This document shows positions 10,761-22,100 of a DNA stretch of 64,000 nt, piece by piece. How positions within the stretch are numbered: position 1 is the first letter of the stretch; the number at the start of each line of letters is the position of its first letter. The notes under the pieces are model-generated. The model was given only the letters and a program-made list of their open reading frames with translations. It was not told the DNA's origin and searched no databases. The stretch comes from Zygaena filipendulae (taxonomy: Eukaryota > Arthropoda > Insecta > Lepidoptera > Zygaenidae). Made by a program: the position numbers and the translations under genes. The stretch spans positions 3,732,501 to 3,796,500 of the forward strand of contig OU015655.1 in assembly GCA_907165275.2 (NCBI GenBank), read 5' to 3'.

Positions 10761-11146
10761 ATATACGTAATGGCATGGAACCCTTCGTGCGCGAGTTCGA
10801 CTCGTACGAGATCTTTTTGATCTTGCTAATTTTGATAAAAAATGAAAATTTATTTTGTTGCCATTACTATTATAAGCACTTCTCGAACCCTAATTTTAAG
10901 TGTAGATGATATTTAAAAACAAAAAGGTTAGAGACTGTGTGTGTGTGTGTAAAACATAAAGTAGGAAACTCTCGCTCCAAATCGTTTATTCAAAGTTTAC
11001 AAAAAAAGAGGAGAACTCAATGCTATATCTGTAGGTACTTTTTTACAATGTTACATCTAGACAGGTATATTATTAACAAGGATCTTAAATAATAGTCAAA
11101 GTACTTAGAATATTCAATATTGATGGAATTGCTCAAAGGTTTTGAT
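10761..11146. other. Region downstream of UBE2G2
   Basis: AT-rich 3' flank of the minus-strand UBE2G2 gene, including a short GT run near 10937. No gene or clear polyadenylation site can be fixed. Confidence 0.3.
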
Positions 11147-11262
11147 TTAGGGTAAACCAAGAGTTTTTCTAACAAGCTGTTCAGCAATTTTGTTGAATTG
11201 CTCCCGGTCCTCTCTCCACATCTTTGCAGCATCTACATTGGCACCACTCTCATCATTAGGTT
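11147..11262 (-). CDS. UBE2G2: UBE2G2 exon 5 (stop)
   Basis: Residues 129-166, [20 protein letters not shown] through TLGLP, stop TAA at 11149-11147. Acceptor TTCCAG. Confidence 0.95.
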
Positions 11263-14200
11263 CTGGAAATGGTAAAAAATAGGTACCTACACATTACGTA
11301 ACACAAAAATTAATGACCTAACCTATTACAGACATATCCGGAAAAGGAGAAGGCTCGCGATGTTTGTTTTTTATGAGTGTCACGCGATAATTATGTCCAT
11401 CAGTTATGAACCGAAATTTCTATATCATTTTGTAATTAAAATTTACATGCACGACAATCAATCACTTTAATAAAAATAATAATCCACTTCACAACACACA
11501 GATCTACTCGATCCCACAGTAAGCTTTTATTAGCTTGTGTCGTGGAAACCAAGCAAACGTGGTATGTACTACACATAATTACATACGTGAGCGGCAGAAT
11601 TCGCCTTATGTGTAAGCACCCTCGAAATACGTACTAGTGTATGTCTGCAGTTTAGTGCGCGGGTATTTCAAGTTTTTTTGGAACTCTCTGATGTAGAATA
11701 GAATAGAATAGAATAAAATTTATTTCTGCAAAACACACAAGAATAATAAACAAACAGATATAAAAAGCACTCTGATGCGAGTTTAAAGGATCATAATGTC
11801 GTCAATAACATGCATAACTGTTATTATGCAAATAACATTATTATTTTGTTTAAAAGTCCTCACCAGCTAGCATACTGACTACAGACAACAGTATTTTTTC
11901 AACACTCTGGACAGGTGACCACCTCTCAGCACTACTCTCATATCCCATAGGATCATCACCCGGTGCATGAAGTATTGATATGCAAACACGTCCATCTGCA
12001 TATACTGAAACAGAAAGAGAACATGGAAAATTACTTGTATACTATACCTGCTTATTTTATTCATTTTCATTAATACAGTTTCCATTCACATTTACCCACA
12101 ATGCAATACTGTATTGCCAATAGAGTATTTAAACAACGGGAAGGAATGCACTACAATACTTATTATCAAACAGACAAGAATACGTACTTGGCAAATGCCG
12201 CATCATAACGTACGCATCTCGTACTATTGTCAAAAGGGGATCAATCATAGGCTATTTGACAAATTTTTTTTTAGTCCGTCTTGTAGATTAACAAAAAATA
12301 TTGGAAACGTATTTTTTCTTTTTTTACGTAAACAAAAATAACGGCGATACATGGAGTTGAACTTTCGCGTGACGTCACTAACCAGTGCAGTTTGTATGGC
12401 GGCTTGTAGTGGTAATAGTCAAGAGCCCCGCACCCTAAACTTTAATGCTCTTTATTTTATCTCTGTGTATGTTCATTTATGCTACTGCTCCACCTGCGTT
12501 AACGTTAACGTTGATGCTAATATCCAACTACGCGTTAATTAAGGCATTAAAATACGTGTTGGCTACATTTAGTTTGCAACGTGCCGTTAATTTCTAGTGA
12601 AATAACGAGTTAACTCAAAATGGAGGTCGAAGCTTCAAATAGCTGTTTTTTTTCAATGGAGGTAGAAGCAGATGTAATTTTTGCATCAATGAGTGTTTTA
12701 AATTATTATATGCATTTATGCAATTTAAGAAAGAAAGATAAACCCACAAAGAAAGAGAAGGCGCTAATGTAGCCAACACCGCTTAGTGCGCTAAATAACG
12801 CGCTAAAACCCTTTGATGTGTCCAAAAAACCGACACCCGAGCTATCACTTAACGTTTAAAGTCATTAATGCCCTTAGTAAGTTAACCCGTTAAAATGTTG
12901 GCCATATTTACGTAATGCCTTATTTAGCGTACTAATTTACACGTTAACACGCTGGTGGAGCAGTAGCATTATTTGAAAAATAAAAAAATACGTGTCTAAT
13001 GATTTTTAATTTTCTAAAGACGGACTTATCAGAATTTTTCATTTTCAAAAGTCGTCAACATCCCTATTACGGTAGTATTGACTGTAGTAACAATACCACA
13101 TTTATATACGTACTAAAAAGCAATGATTTAGAATGATAGCGTTATTTTCATTATTGGTTCTCCTATGAATATTTTTTTTCTTTGTTCTTGCTTGCTCTGT
13201 TGCACACCCAGAGAAGCATTGCGATTCAAATCTTTACTATTTTATAAATGCGAATGTGAGTACCAAAATAATTTTTTCGTGAACTCTGGAATTAATGCAG
13301 GCAAACTTTCATTAAATTTAAAATACACATTGTCAGAAGTACAGAAAAGAAAAATTGATACTTTTTATGCCAGAATTCCTGCAGGGACTCCGAAATGATC
13401 GCAGGTGAAACCGCGGGATATAGCTAGTATTAAATATAAAGAAATAAACTTTGTCATTTTGGATGTAGAGGATAATCTCCAGAACTACTGAACCAATTCT
13501 TAAATTTCTTTTATTGATAGGCAGTCACAGGACTCAATCGACTCAGTTAAAATCCAGGGGGAATGACAAATTTATAAAATACTTACTGTTGGGATGGAAT
13601 ATTTCACATATGAACTGCATTTTTGGTGGACTTAATGGATAATCAGGAGGAAATATTAACTTAGCTGGAAATATGCCACCCTCAAAACATGTACCTTCAG
13701 GTCCTCTGTAACAATGAAGGTATAAACAATTTCAATACATATTTTAGATACTACTGTTGTATAGGGTAGTATAACAAAATTATTTTAGTGTCTAATAGTT
13801 CAAGCAATACCAACATCTATACTCCCATACTTTTACTATAAAAAAGTAAAATTTTTAAGGCTAAAGCCACACTACAAAGAGGGTTGCTTATTATTAAGAG
13901 CCAAGAAACTTCGTGAGTAGCTTATCTTAGCAAACATACATATTGCATACTATTGCAGCTGGCCACACTACAAGCCTAGCTAGTTGGTAGTGTGGCTACC
14001 TGCCATAGTATGCAATAGGGATGTTGACAACTATTGAAAATCAAAATTTTAATTAGTCCGTCTTTTAGAAAATTAAAAATCATTAGACACGTATTTTTTT
14101 ATTTTTCAAATAAATGAAAATACACAGAGATAAAGCGCATTAAAGTTTAGGGTGGGGGCTCGTGACGTCACTTACCACTACAAGCCGCCATACAAACTGC

Positions 14201-15434
14201 ACTAGTTAGTGACGTCACGCGAAATTTCAACTCGATGTATCACTGTTATTTTTTGATTACGTAAAAAAAGAAAAAATACGTGTCCAATATTTTTTATTAA
14301 TCTATAAGACGGAGTAAAAAAAAAATATTAGTCAAATAGCCTATTTGTCTGTTCACTACAATTAGTCAGTCGGCGAGTTTTTTGGCTCTTGGCAATAAGT
14401 GAAGCTCTTTGTAGTGTAGCTTTAGACTTTTGTTCGGATGTAAGAGGTAAGAATATGTGGAACTACTGAATCAATTGCAAAACTTCTTACACTGACAGAA
14501 AGCTACAGTATCTTTGAGTGTCATAGACTAGTTTTTAGAGTTCTCAGAGGAGTCTTGAAACTCATGTGGATTAAACTGCTGCACTATAAAAATTGACTGA
14601 AAATATCTTACGTAATTAAGGCCTCCCATTCAAAAAAGTTTTCTTCATTTATTGGACCAGCAATGATACCTTCTGGAGGATTAAGTGTAAGCTCTGTAAC
14701 CAACAACAGATCAATAATAAATTATAACAAATAAAACTTTTTTGTTAACTTTATTAAATTAACCCTCACTCTCATTCCTACTGACACTTTTAATAATCCT
14801 TCAATCTCCATGACAATCTCATCAAATTTAATAATTTCTAATATTATGTTGTTTTAAAGAGTGTTGCATACTTAATATATTATAGCTACATGGCGAACAG
14901 GTCACGTCAAATGGTTTAAAAGTTAAGACAAGGTGGGATGATCTGAGATAGCTTTAGTATTGGATCTTCACTGCACAATAAAGTACAGCAGATAAGCGAT
15001 GACGATATAGTCTCTTCATGTTCTAATTTGCTTCCTACTTATACAGTGTTTGTTTTAAGTATGGGGCACCTTCACATTCTTAAATTAAGTGTGACGAAAT
15101 TAAACTATCGTGTAACATTGCAACCATCGCTGGACCATTCCTTCGACTACAAACCAGCTTTAAATATGATTTCGGTAAAACTTGTATCTATCTATACCAA
15201 AGATATTCTATATATCTGTACGGATGGACGTTTGGCCTTCTATGGGTCTGAATATACTAGGTATTCGATTCTCAAATTTATTTATATTCAAGTGAAAATT
15301 GATTACAAAGTTTTTGGCAAATAACGGTAGTGATTACTATCAGTAACTTGTGCACAGTGCACGTAACAAATAAACATGAAGGTTTACTCACGTTTGTATT
15401 CAGCCATTAACCGTTTTAATGCCGATCCAGCCAT
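11147..15434 (-). CDS. UBE2G2: UBE2G2-type E2 ubiquitin-conjugating enzyme (complete, 5 exons)
   Basis: Joined exons 15434-15392, 14693-14612, 13705-13587, 12004-11864 and 11262-11147 give 166 residues (human UBE2G2 has 165). The protein starts [18 protein letters not shown]. The active-site segment is [20 protein letters not shown] with Cys89 as the thioester residue, followed by the acidic loop of the UBE2G/Cdc34 group ([11 protein letters not shown]) and an ending [10 protein letters not shown]. The family works at the endoplasmic reticulum with gp78 and Hrd1-type E3 ligases in ER-associated degradation, building K48 chains. All splice phases are consistent. Introns carry repeats only. The gene is head to head with SMC4, 497 bp apart. 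Confidence 0.97.
11263..11863 (-). repeat. UBE2G2 intron 4 with a dispersed repeat
   Basis: Segment 11490-11580 (CTACTCGATCCCACAGTAAG, then GTGTCGTGGAAACCAAGC) is the reverse complement of repeats at about 29270-29360 and 31370-31450. A (TAGAA)n run lies at 11694-11715. Confidence 0.6.
11864..12004 (-). CDS. UBE2G2: UBE2G2 exon 4 (active-site cysteine)
   Basis: Residues 82-128, from [10 protein letters not shown] to SVVSMLA; holds Cys89 and the acidic loop. Acceptor TTTCAG, donor GTGAGG. Confidence 0.95.
12249..13070 (+). mobile_element. CRE-bearing MITE copy 2, split by a nested element
   Basis: In UBE2G2 intron 3. The left part ends at about 12479 and the right part resumes at 12969; together they match copy 3. 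One intact TGACGTCA at 12370-12377. Confidence 0.85.
12480..12968. mobile_element. 489-bp PIF/Harbinger-type MITE nested in copy 2
   Basis: Ends TGCTACTGCTCCACC and GGTGGAGCAGTAGCA, with further GTTAACG motifs inside both ends. TTA direct repeats at 12477-12479 and 12969-12971 match the 3-bp duplication of the Harbinger superfamily; comparison with copy 3 confirms the unoccupied sequence CATTTATTTG. Confidence 0.8.
13230..13428 (+). mobile_element. Lep1-type Helitron-like repeat
   Basis: Starts near TATTTTATAAATGCGAATGT and ends with AAACCGCGGGATATAGCTAGT-like sequence (CTAGT at 13424-13428). Confidence 0.7.
13587..13705 (-). CDS. UBE2G2: UBE2G2 exon 3
   Basis: Residues 42-81, [20 protein letters not shown] through EIFHPN, acceptor TTACAG, donor GTAAGT. 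Confidence 0.95.
13861..14424. mobile_element. TIR element holding nested repeats (UBE2G2 intron 2)
   Basis: Left CTAAAGCCACACTACAAAGAG matches the right CTCTTTGTAGTGTAGCTTTAG in reverse complement. Inside are a 29-bp imperfect inverted repeat (about 13948-14011) and CRE-MITE copy 3. Confidence 0.7.
14028..14345 (-). mobile_element. CRE-bearing MITE copy 3
   Basis: Least damaged copy. Both octamers TGACGTCA are intact (14163-14170 and 14210-14217), along with a TTACGTAA-like site, and outer arms AATTAGTCCGTCTT and the mirrored AAGACGGAGTAAAA. Confidence 0.88.
14612..14693 (-). CDS. UBE2G2: UBE2G2 exon 2
   Basis: Residues 15-41 plus two bases ([20 protein letters not shown] then FEWEALI), acceptor TTACAG, donor GTAAGA. 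Confidence 0.95.
14694..15391 (-). other. UBE2G2 intron 1
   Basis: A plus-strand open frame of 98 codons (15028-15324) exists but is AT-biased, has no known motif and no splice support. Otherwise plain AT-rich DNA. Confidence 0.4.
15392..15434 (-). CDS. UBE2G2: UBE2G2 exon 1 (start codon)
   Basis: Residues 1-14 plus one base, [14 protein letters not shown], ending at a GTGAGT donor. ATG is at 15434-15432. Confidence 0.95.
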
Positions 15435-15931
15435 AATGCTTAGAAGTATTGTTTAACTATATTATTTACTACTTATAAAACTAAAAATTATAAATTTATT
15501 AACGCTTATTTTTGAGAACCTAGGTACATCTACGTGAAAATCCACTATTTCCACAAAATGAAATTACAAATTAGTTGACCTGACACTTGACAGCTGACCT
15601 GACACTTGACAGTTGACCTGACACTTGACAGTTGACAGCCATGGTCATTGGTAATTTTTTTGTTACATTCACCCCATTCACCCTCAGAAGAATTCCTTTG
15701 TCACATCACATCAAAGAAAATAATACTCTCGCACACATGTAGTATCTCTGAGGTCTAATACCTACCTACATGGATAAAAAAAATCTTTTAGTTTTTCGAA
15801 GTTAGTTGTCAGGTTGGTGACAAAAATTTTCTTCGCTTATTATTTTGTTTTTGTGTTTATTAGTTAAGTTATCTAAGTATCAACTTTCTGCACTTTATAA
15901 AAAACGTGTAAATATTAAAACGGAAGAAACC
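15435..15931. promoter_or_regulatory. Shared UBE2G2/SMC4 bidirectional promoter region
   Basis: The start codons of UBE2G2 (minus) and SMC4 (plus) are 497 bp apart, so both promoters and leaders must lie here. It contains the 19-bp tandem repeat at 15573-15638 and an inverted CCAAT-like TCATTGG near 15643. No TATA box is clear. Confidence 0.7.
15573..15638. repeat. 19-bp tandem repeat, about 3.5 copies
   Basis: Unit AGTTGACCTGACACTTGAC at 15573, 15592 and 15611, with a partial fourth at 15630; the second unit has one change (AGCTGACC). Confidence 0.92.
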
Positions 15932-16183
15932 ATGGAATTTGTGGCGAACCATGGAAATGGCGGGACGGCGAATGTTGATGATGAATTATTAATAAATGAT
16001 AATTTAAACCATATATCTTATGATGAAGAGGGTGGTTTGCGTATTGGTGATATTTATATACCGCCGGCGTCAAAGCCTGTCCTTAGTTTCGATGCTACGG
16101 AACCTAGGATGATCATCACTCATATTGTGAACGAAAACTTCAAAAGTTACGCCGGAGTTGAGACCTTAGGGCCATTTCATAAA
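15932..16183 (+). CDS. SMC4: SMC4 exon 1
   Basis: Residues 1-84, [15 protein letters not shown] to [10 protein letters not shown], including the SMC4-typical [14 protein letters not shown]. Donor GTAAGA, phase 0. Confidence 0.96.
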
Positions 16184-19100
16184 GTAAGAAATTGCTAGGC
16201 AGCATTGTTAATTCATATTTCATACTTAAGTAGGGGAAAACCCCCAATTATTGTCACTAGCAACTAACTCATTGAAAAATCTTTATATATTATATCTCAT
16301 AAAGTAATTTTAATAAGAAAAAGGTGGTTTATACTGTGCCAATAACATTAGAAAACGTTTTTCAGTAGACTTGATTTTCAATTAAGCAGTCTACCTAACC
16401 ATTTTTTTTAATTTAAATGAAGTTAACTCTAAAGACCAGTCATTGGCATAGAAAATCTTATTGGCATGGACATAAACCTATTAATGACTCATCATTTATA
16501 TAAGAGAAAATAAGTGATATTTACTGAAAGGAATTTTGTCACTATAGATTAAAAAATTACTTACAAATATAATCTTGGAAGAATAATCCATTATAGAGGC
16601 CATTGTGAGTCTTTCAATTCTTCCAAGTAAACCATGTTCTTTGCCTTAAAAGCCTTTTTGTATTAGTGTTTTTTAAACCAAGCCTCATTTTGAAGATAAA
16701 TGAAAATGATAATTTCACTATTGGCACCTCAAATACTAATGATTGACACTATGCTGATAACAGGTTTTTATACAATTGGCAGTGGGCCAATTTTTGGAAC
16801 AGTGTATTCAAAGATTACCATAACTTTATTTGAAATCCAAATCAAATAAGAAAGTTAATAAAGTAGGTATTTATTTTGTGACAAGTATTCAAAAAACCTA
16901 ACATTGCCCGTGCCAATAAATAAGATTTACTCATATTACATGTACCAAATGTTAGCACTGCAAAAAAATAACAAAAATGATACATGATAAATTGTTATTG
17001 AGAAAGGAGGATAAACTACTAAATAATCGAACTGAACAGTATCTGTATCAAAAATCCTTAAGTTTTATTAAAATGGTCAAGACTACGCTAGGAAAGTGTT
17101 CCTTATCAAAAAAACAATATTTTACTTTTTTCACTTAGGTTTGGACTCGTCAAACGAATTTTATATTGTGACGTCATTTTAAAAGGAAGAACTTTTCTGT
17201 GTTACCAGTAGTATGGAAGATAAAATTTTTGTTAAAAAACTGCAGAGTGACAATAAATTTGTGGGGAGCCAACCGTAGGGGGTCTTACCCTACCTACTCT
17301 CTCTTACTTTTTATGTTATTCTTAATATTTTTTTGCATGTTCGCTATAGACTTTATTGGTACAGATAAAACTAGGTGTTCCTTTTTTTAACTATCCTATC
17401 CATCATGATTCTTCAAAACTTATTTATTTTTAATTATTAATAATTCAATTAATAAAAACTGATAATAAAACGGTTGGACTTGATTTTTATTGTAAGCAAA
17501 TTTACCTAAAATAGTAAAATTTGTTTTTCAGAGTTTCACAGCAATCATAGGACCAAACGGTAGTGGCAAAAGCAATGTTATTGATTCAATGTTGTTTGTA
17601 TTTGGCTTCAAAGCAACTAAGATTCGTTCTAAAAAGATTTCTGTCCTTATTCACTCATCAAGCAAGTTTCCCAATATAACAAGCGCTAGTGTTGCTGTAC
17701 ACTTCTGTCAAATTCTTGATGAGGTATGTGCATTATAATTTCCTATGGATAATATTGTAGAATTTTCCCACAAGAGATTGTACCATTTTGAAACTATTGT
17801 GAACACCGCTTTCTTGTGAGTTTTCAAGTAATTTATTTATATTCTTAATGATCTATGTCTAGTTTTTTTAGGAGTATAAGTAATTTTGTGTAGTTTTGAT
17901 AACAGATCTCGCTACTAGTTTATTACTTCATTATTTCATCTGGGAACACCATCATTTTGAAGTGTCATCACTAGGCTTTCATTTTCAGTATCTGTCATTT
18001 TGCTGAACTGTAAACATCTGTGTGCTCCAAAAATGACAACTTTTGTACTGAATAATGTGCTTTAGTAGGTATTTTTTCATTAGGTACTTCAATATGAAAA
18101 GAAGTTGCCAACAGCCATCATACTTTAATGGAAGTCTATGGTGACCAAACGCGTCAGAAGTAGTTTGCATGGTTTAAAAGTGGCAATTTCGATTTGGAAT
18201 ACGAAGAATGACCCGGAGCGTCACCAAAGTTCGAGGATGAAGAATTAAAGGCAAGGCTCGATGAAGATCCATCACAAACGCAAAAAGAACTTGCAAACGA
18301 AAATAACGCTAAAGAACTCACTTAACCAGCCATTAACCATTGTTTAAAAGAGATGGGAATGATCCTAAAAATAGGAAATTAGGTGCCGTATGAACTGAAG
18401 CTAAGAGACGTCGAACGCCTTTTTTCTCGTGTAAAAAACTGCTCCAACTCAAAAAAGGAAGGGGTTTTTGCATTGAATTGTGACTGCCAGTGAAAAGTGG
18501 GTCCATTAAGATAATCCAAAACGTCGGGCAAGTCGGGCAACATGGATACCCCAGCCATGCCTCATGATCAACTGTCAAGCTGAATATTCATGGCGAGAAG
18601 ATCATGCTCTGTATTTGGTGGGGCCTGCTGGGTGTGGTGTTAATGAGCTGCTACAATATAACGAAAAGATCGCCTGGGTCGACAAAACCATACAATATGT
18701 CGACGAGAATCGACTAAATGGCTTGATAAAATTTTATCGTGTTGCGCATCTTAGCCCCGCTGGGAGGTCTGTCGACGACAATTGATACGTTTGAGCCGAG
18801 CATTGCGAGAAAAACGGTCGCAATATGCCGACAGATACGACAAAGTTATTTGGCTGACTAGCACCTCTCCAATTACGATGAAGTCAAAAATGGTTCAATG
18901 CATGGATAGCAGCCAAAGAGACGGCCTTTTTCGCGCTGGGATCCGTCAATTGCCAGAAAGATGGGAAAACTACTTTTTCTAGCTAGGGATAGACAAAACT
19001 TTTAAAATTGTATGTATAACCATGGACCAATTAAACTATATAGTTTAAACTATATACTATATAACTATATACTATATAACTATACAGTTTAAACTATATA

Positions 19101-22100
19101 ATTTAATTGGTCCATGGTATAACCAATTTTTCACAGTAAAGATTCAATTGCAAAAAAAAAACCGCACCAACTTATTTATACTCCTATTTTAAATGAGAGT
19201 GGTGTTGGTGTAGTTATTTAGTTTTTTTAATCTGAATACGTAGTTTAAGTTTTTATCGTAGAAATAACATAGTGGTCAGCCATTGTAATTCCATCCAGCC
19301 GCTGTTTCAGTGTCGGAGACATGGCTTGTCCCTGGTTCTCGCTTCCGAGTGCCGGGATATTGTTGCCTCCAGGACGTCAGGAGCGATGGTTACACTTGGA
19401 GTGCGCTCCATCGACTTTTCCCAAATCTCCCTCCTCCCTCATAGTCAGGATATCAATGCTGTAGCGCCTCGAGCTCTTGGGCTTGCTATTCTTTCTGTCT
19501 ACATCCCCCACCCTAGTCCTATTCTTATATCTCTCTCTGTCCTCTTCAATCTTCCTAAGCCCACAGTAATTCTAGGTAACTTTAACTGTCATCACACTTG
19601 GACCTTCTGGACATCCCTACAAGGAGCGTCGGACGCGGTTAGAATCTCATGAGTGTACCTGGCCTTTCCTTTTGTCCCCCCTTATCCTCCCCCATCTTCT
19701 GGTGGGTTGTTTCCAGCTCGAATGGTAGTGACAATTTCCCTATAATTGTTAAAGTGTCCGGCCCCACCTGCTCTAGCTTCCCTCATCAAGCATGGATCCA
19801 GCCTTATGGGCACAACCCTAATTGAAATAGGTAGGCTAGGGTTATATCAAATGGATTGGTAAAACAAAAAACCAATGATCCATGCGTGATTTGGAACGCG
19901 ATGTACCTTTGCTTTCAAGCTGTAAAAGTGTCATCATAATCGGTCTAGTAGTTAGATGTTGTGATGATATACAAGCAAAACAAATTTTCGGATGGCCTTT
20001 TTTACGAGCTGGATTCGTGCCTGCCCCTCATAAACCTCTCCTAAAATACAAACTTGAAGAGAACATTCTTCAAATTCTTATCAAATTCTAATCTTGAATG
20101 CAATTATATGAAATTCGTTAAAACCCTCCTTGATTCGACCGATTCTCACCTCCCTCTAAAATTGGCATTAAAATAGGAAACACTAGCATTAAAAATAGAG
20201 GCGACCCCTTCGGGACTCTAAGGCGCCGACCCCACTGCACGCGGTCTGGCGGTTAGAGTTTCGAGTTCCGTGTTCGGCGTTCACACTTGTGCACACTGCG
20301 AGCGGTCTAGTTTGGAGTTCCGTAGGTAGGTAAAATTGTCTCTGTCCATTTCTTGGACAATTTATGCCCAAGCATTTGCCTTTTTTGACGATTTTTGCAG
20401 TCCTCGTCGCTCAAATCATAAAGAAAAAGTCTCTCTCACTAACTCTATAAAATGTTTGATGTCGTTGGACATCGTGCTAGAGCAAAAAAATTTGACAAAA
20501 ATGGAACTCCGACAGATCGCGCATTCACTTTGACTGTCGCGGTCTGTGTGTGTTGGAGTCTAAACCACCACATAGATTAGAGTGTACTCGCACAACTCGA
20601 ATCTCTGACCGCTAGATCGCGCGCAGTGAGGTCAGCGGCTACAATGGTACAACCATAGCAAAAAAAAATCTAAATCTATGGGTACAACATAGATAGCCGG
20701 AAAACGGTACCTACAGTGAGAGTAGGTATATCATTGGAAAACTATATCTATTACCATCAATCCGCTGCCAAATCGAGGAGACTACTCTCAAAAAAGAAAA
20801 AGAAAGTTTGATCTGATTTTGTGAATAGTTATCCCCCATTCCCTTTCTCTTTTGCTTGTAAAACTTAAAAGATTTAGCGGGTCCTCAGAAGAATAACTAA
20901 GCTAGTTATTCTTCTGAGAGCGGGTCATTCGTTTGTCGTCATCTAATAATAAGTCTTCGTAGTTCAATGACTTAATTCTCATAATTAGAAAAGTTTGTTT
21001 AGGTCTAAAGAACTTGAACTATTGGTGGTCCTTGCGTGGATTCCAGGCCCCAGTGAAATTCGAGGCCGTAAAATAGCGAACGCATGCGCCAAGACTGCAA
21101 CAGAGAGAGGCTCCGCATATTGTAATTGCATCTACGTTCATGATCTGTGTACGCAATCCTCCTTGGAACTTCTACGTAGACTATGGACTGGCTCAAACAT
21201 GGCAATATACAGCCCGCTTTTAGCCCGGTGACACCATACAAAGTAAAGACCTCCAGCTTGTATAGACTACGTAACTGTCAGAAACTACCGGCTACCACCA
21301 AACTTTCGCGGGGCATGAGGAGGCATAAAATTGGCGGGAGGCAGAGAATGTCGCTTCTTTACGTAGTAATATTCTGTATTCTTTGCCGCTATTCCCAGTA
21401 CCCCATGAATCTTTATATTCCGCACTATTAATAAAAATACAGTGTCAACTTTTTTGTCGTCTTCGTTTGGGCCACTCGTGGGCCACTCTTGTACCCCTAT
21501 CATCTAAATAGGTACTGTAACAAATGTTGTCTCAGGTTCGCAATTTCGTACTCCTTGCTTGCAAACACGGCAAATAAGAACTGACTGTAGATTCTGCTTA
21601 CAACTTTTATTTAGTTATTATGTTATCATGTAAAAGACTTGTAAGTCGTAATGATAATAAAGATTCCTTAAACACAACTTTGCAAGGATATTTTGTATCT
21701 ACTGGTAAACGTAATTTCACAACTCTCTTCAGCCCAAGCTCCAATTTTTCTTCTTATCCGTCAAAATCCACTTCTCTCTTTTTAAAATAAAAAATGACGA
21801 ACCAAAACAAAATAATAATAAAAAAGGTTGATATTGTAGCAGAATGCTACAGTACGTATAAAATCAGGGTGAGGGATCACTCTCTCTGTGAATGTGGCAT
21901 GGGCGAAGGAACTGTTTAGTTGTCCTAAAGTAGTTGGTACTAAAAATATGTTTTACCTCTCCCGCCTTCCTCAACATCCCCTTTGTGTTATAACACTTAT
22001 AATATACCTAATATATAATATACCTTCGCTAACTATATGTACTAACTTTTGTGTTGTCGTTTTTTTTAAGGGAAACTCATTTCCACTGAACAAACTTGAT

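Noticed and set aside
15028..15324. 98-codon plus-strand ORF in UBE2G2 intron 1
   Set aside because: No motif, no good start context, AT-driven composition; recorded only as intron content.
15673..15753. Possible further D-family palindromic insertion in the shared promoter
   Set aside because: CCTCAGAAGAATTCC and TCTCTGAGG resemble degraded arms, but the flanks CATTCACC and GTCTAATA do not match.
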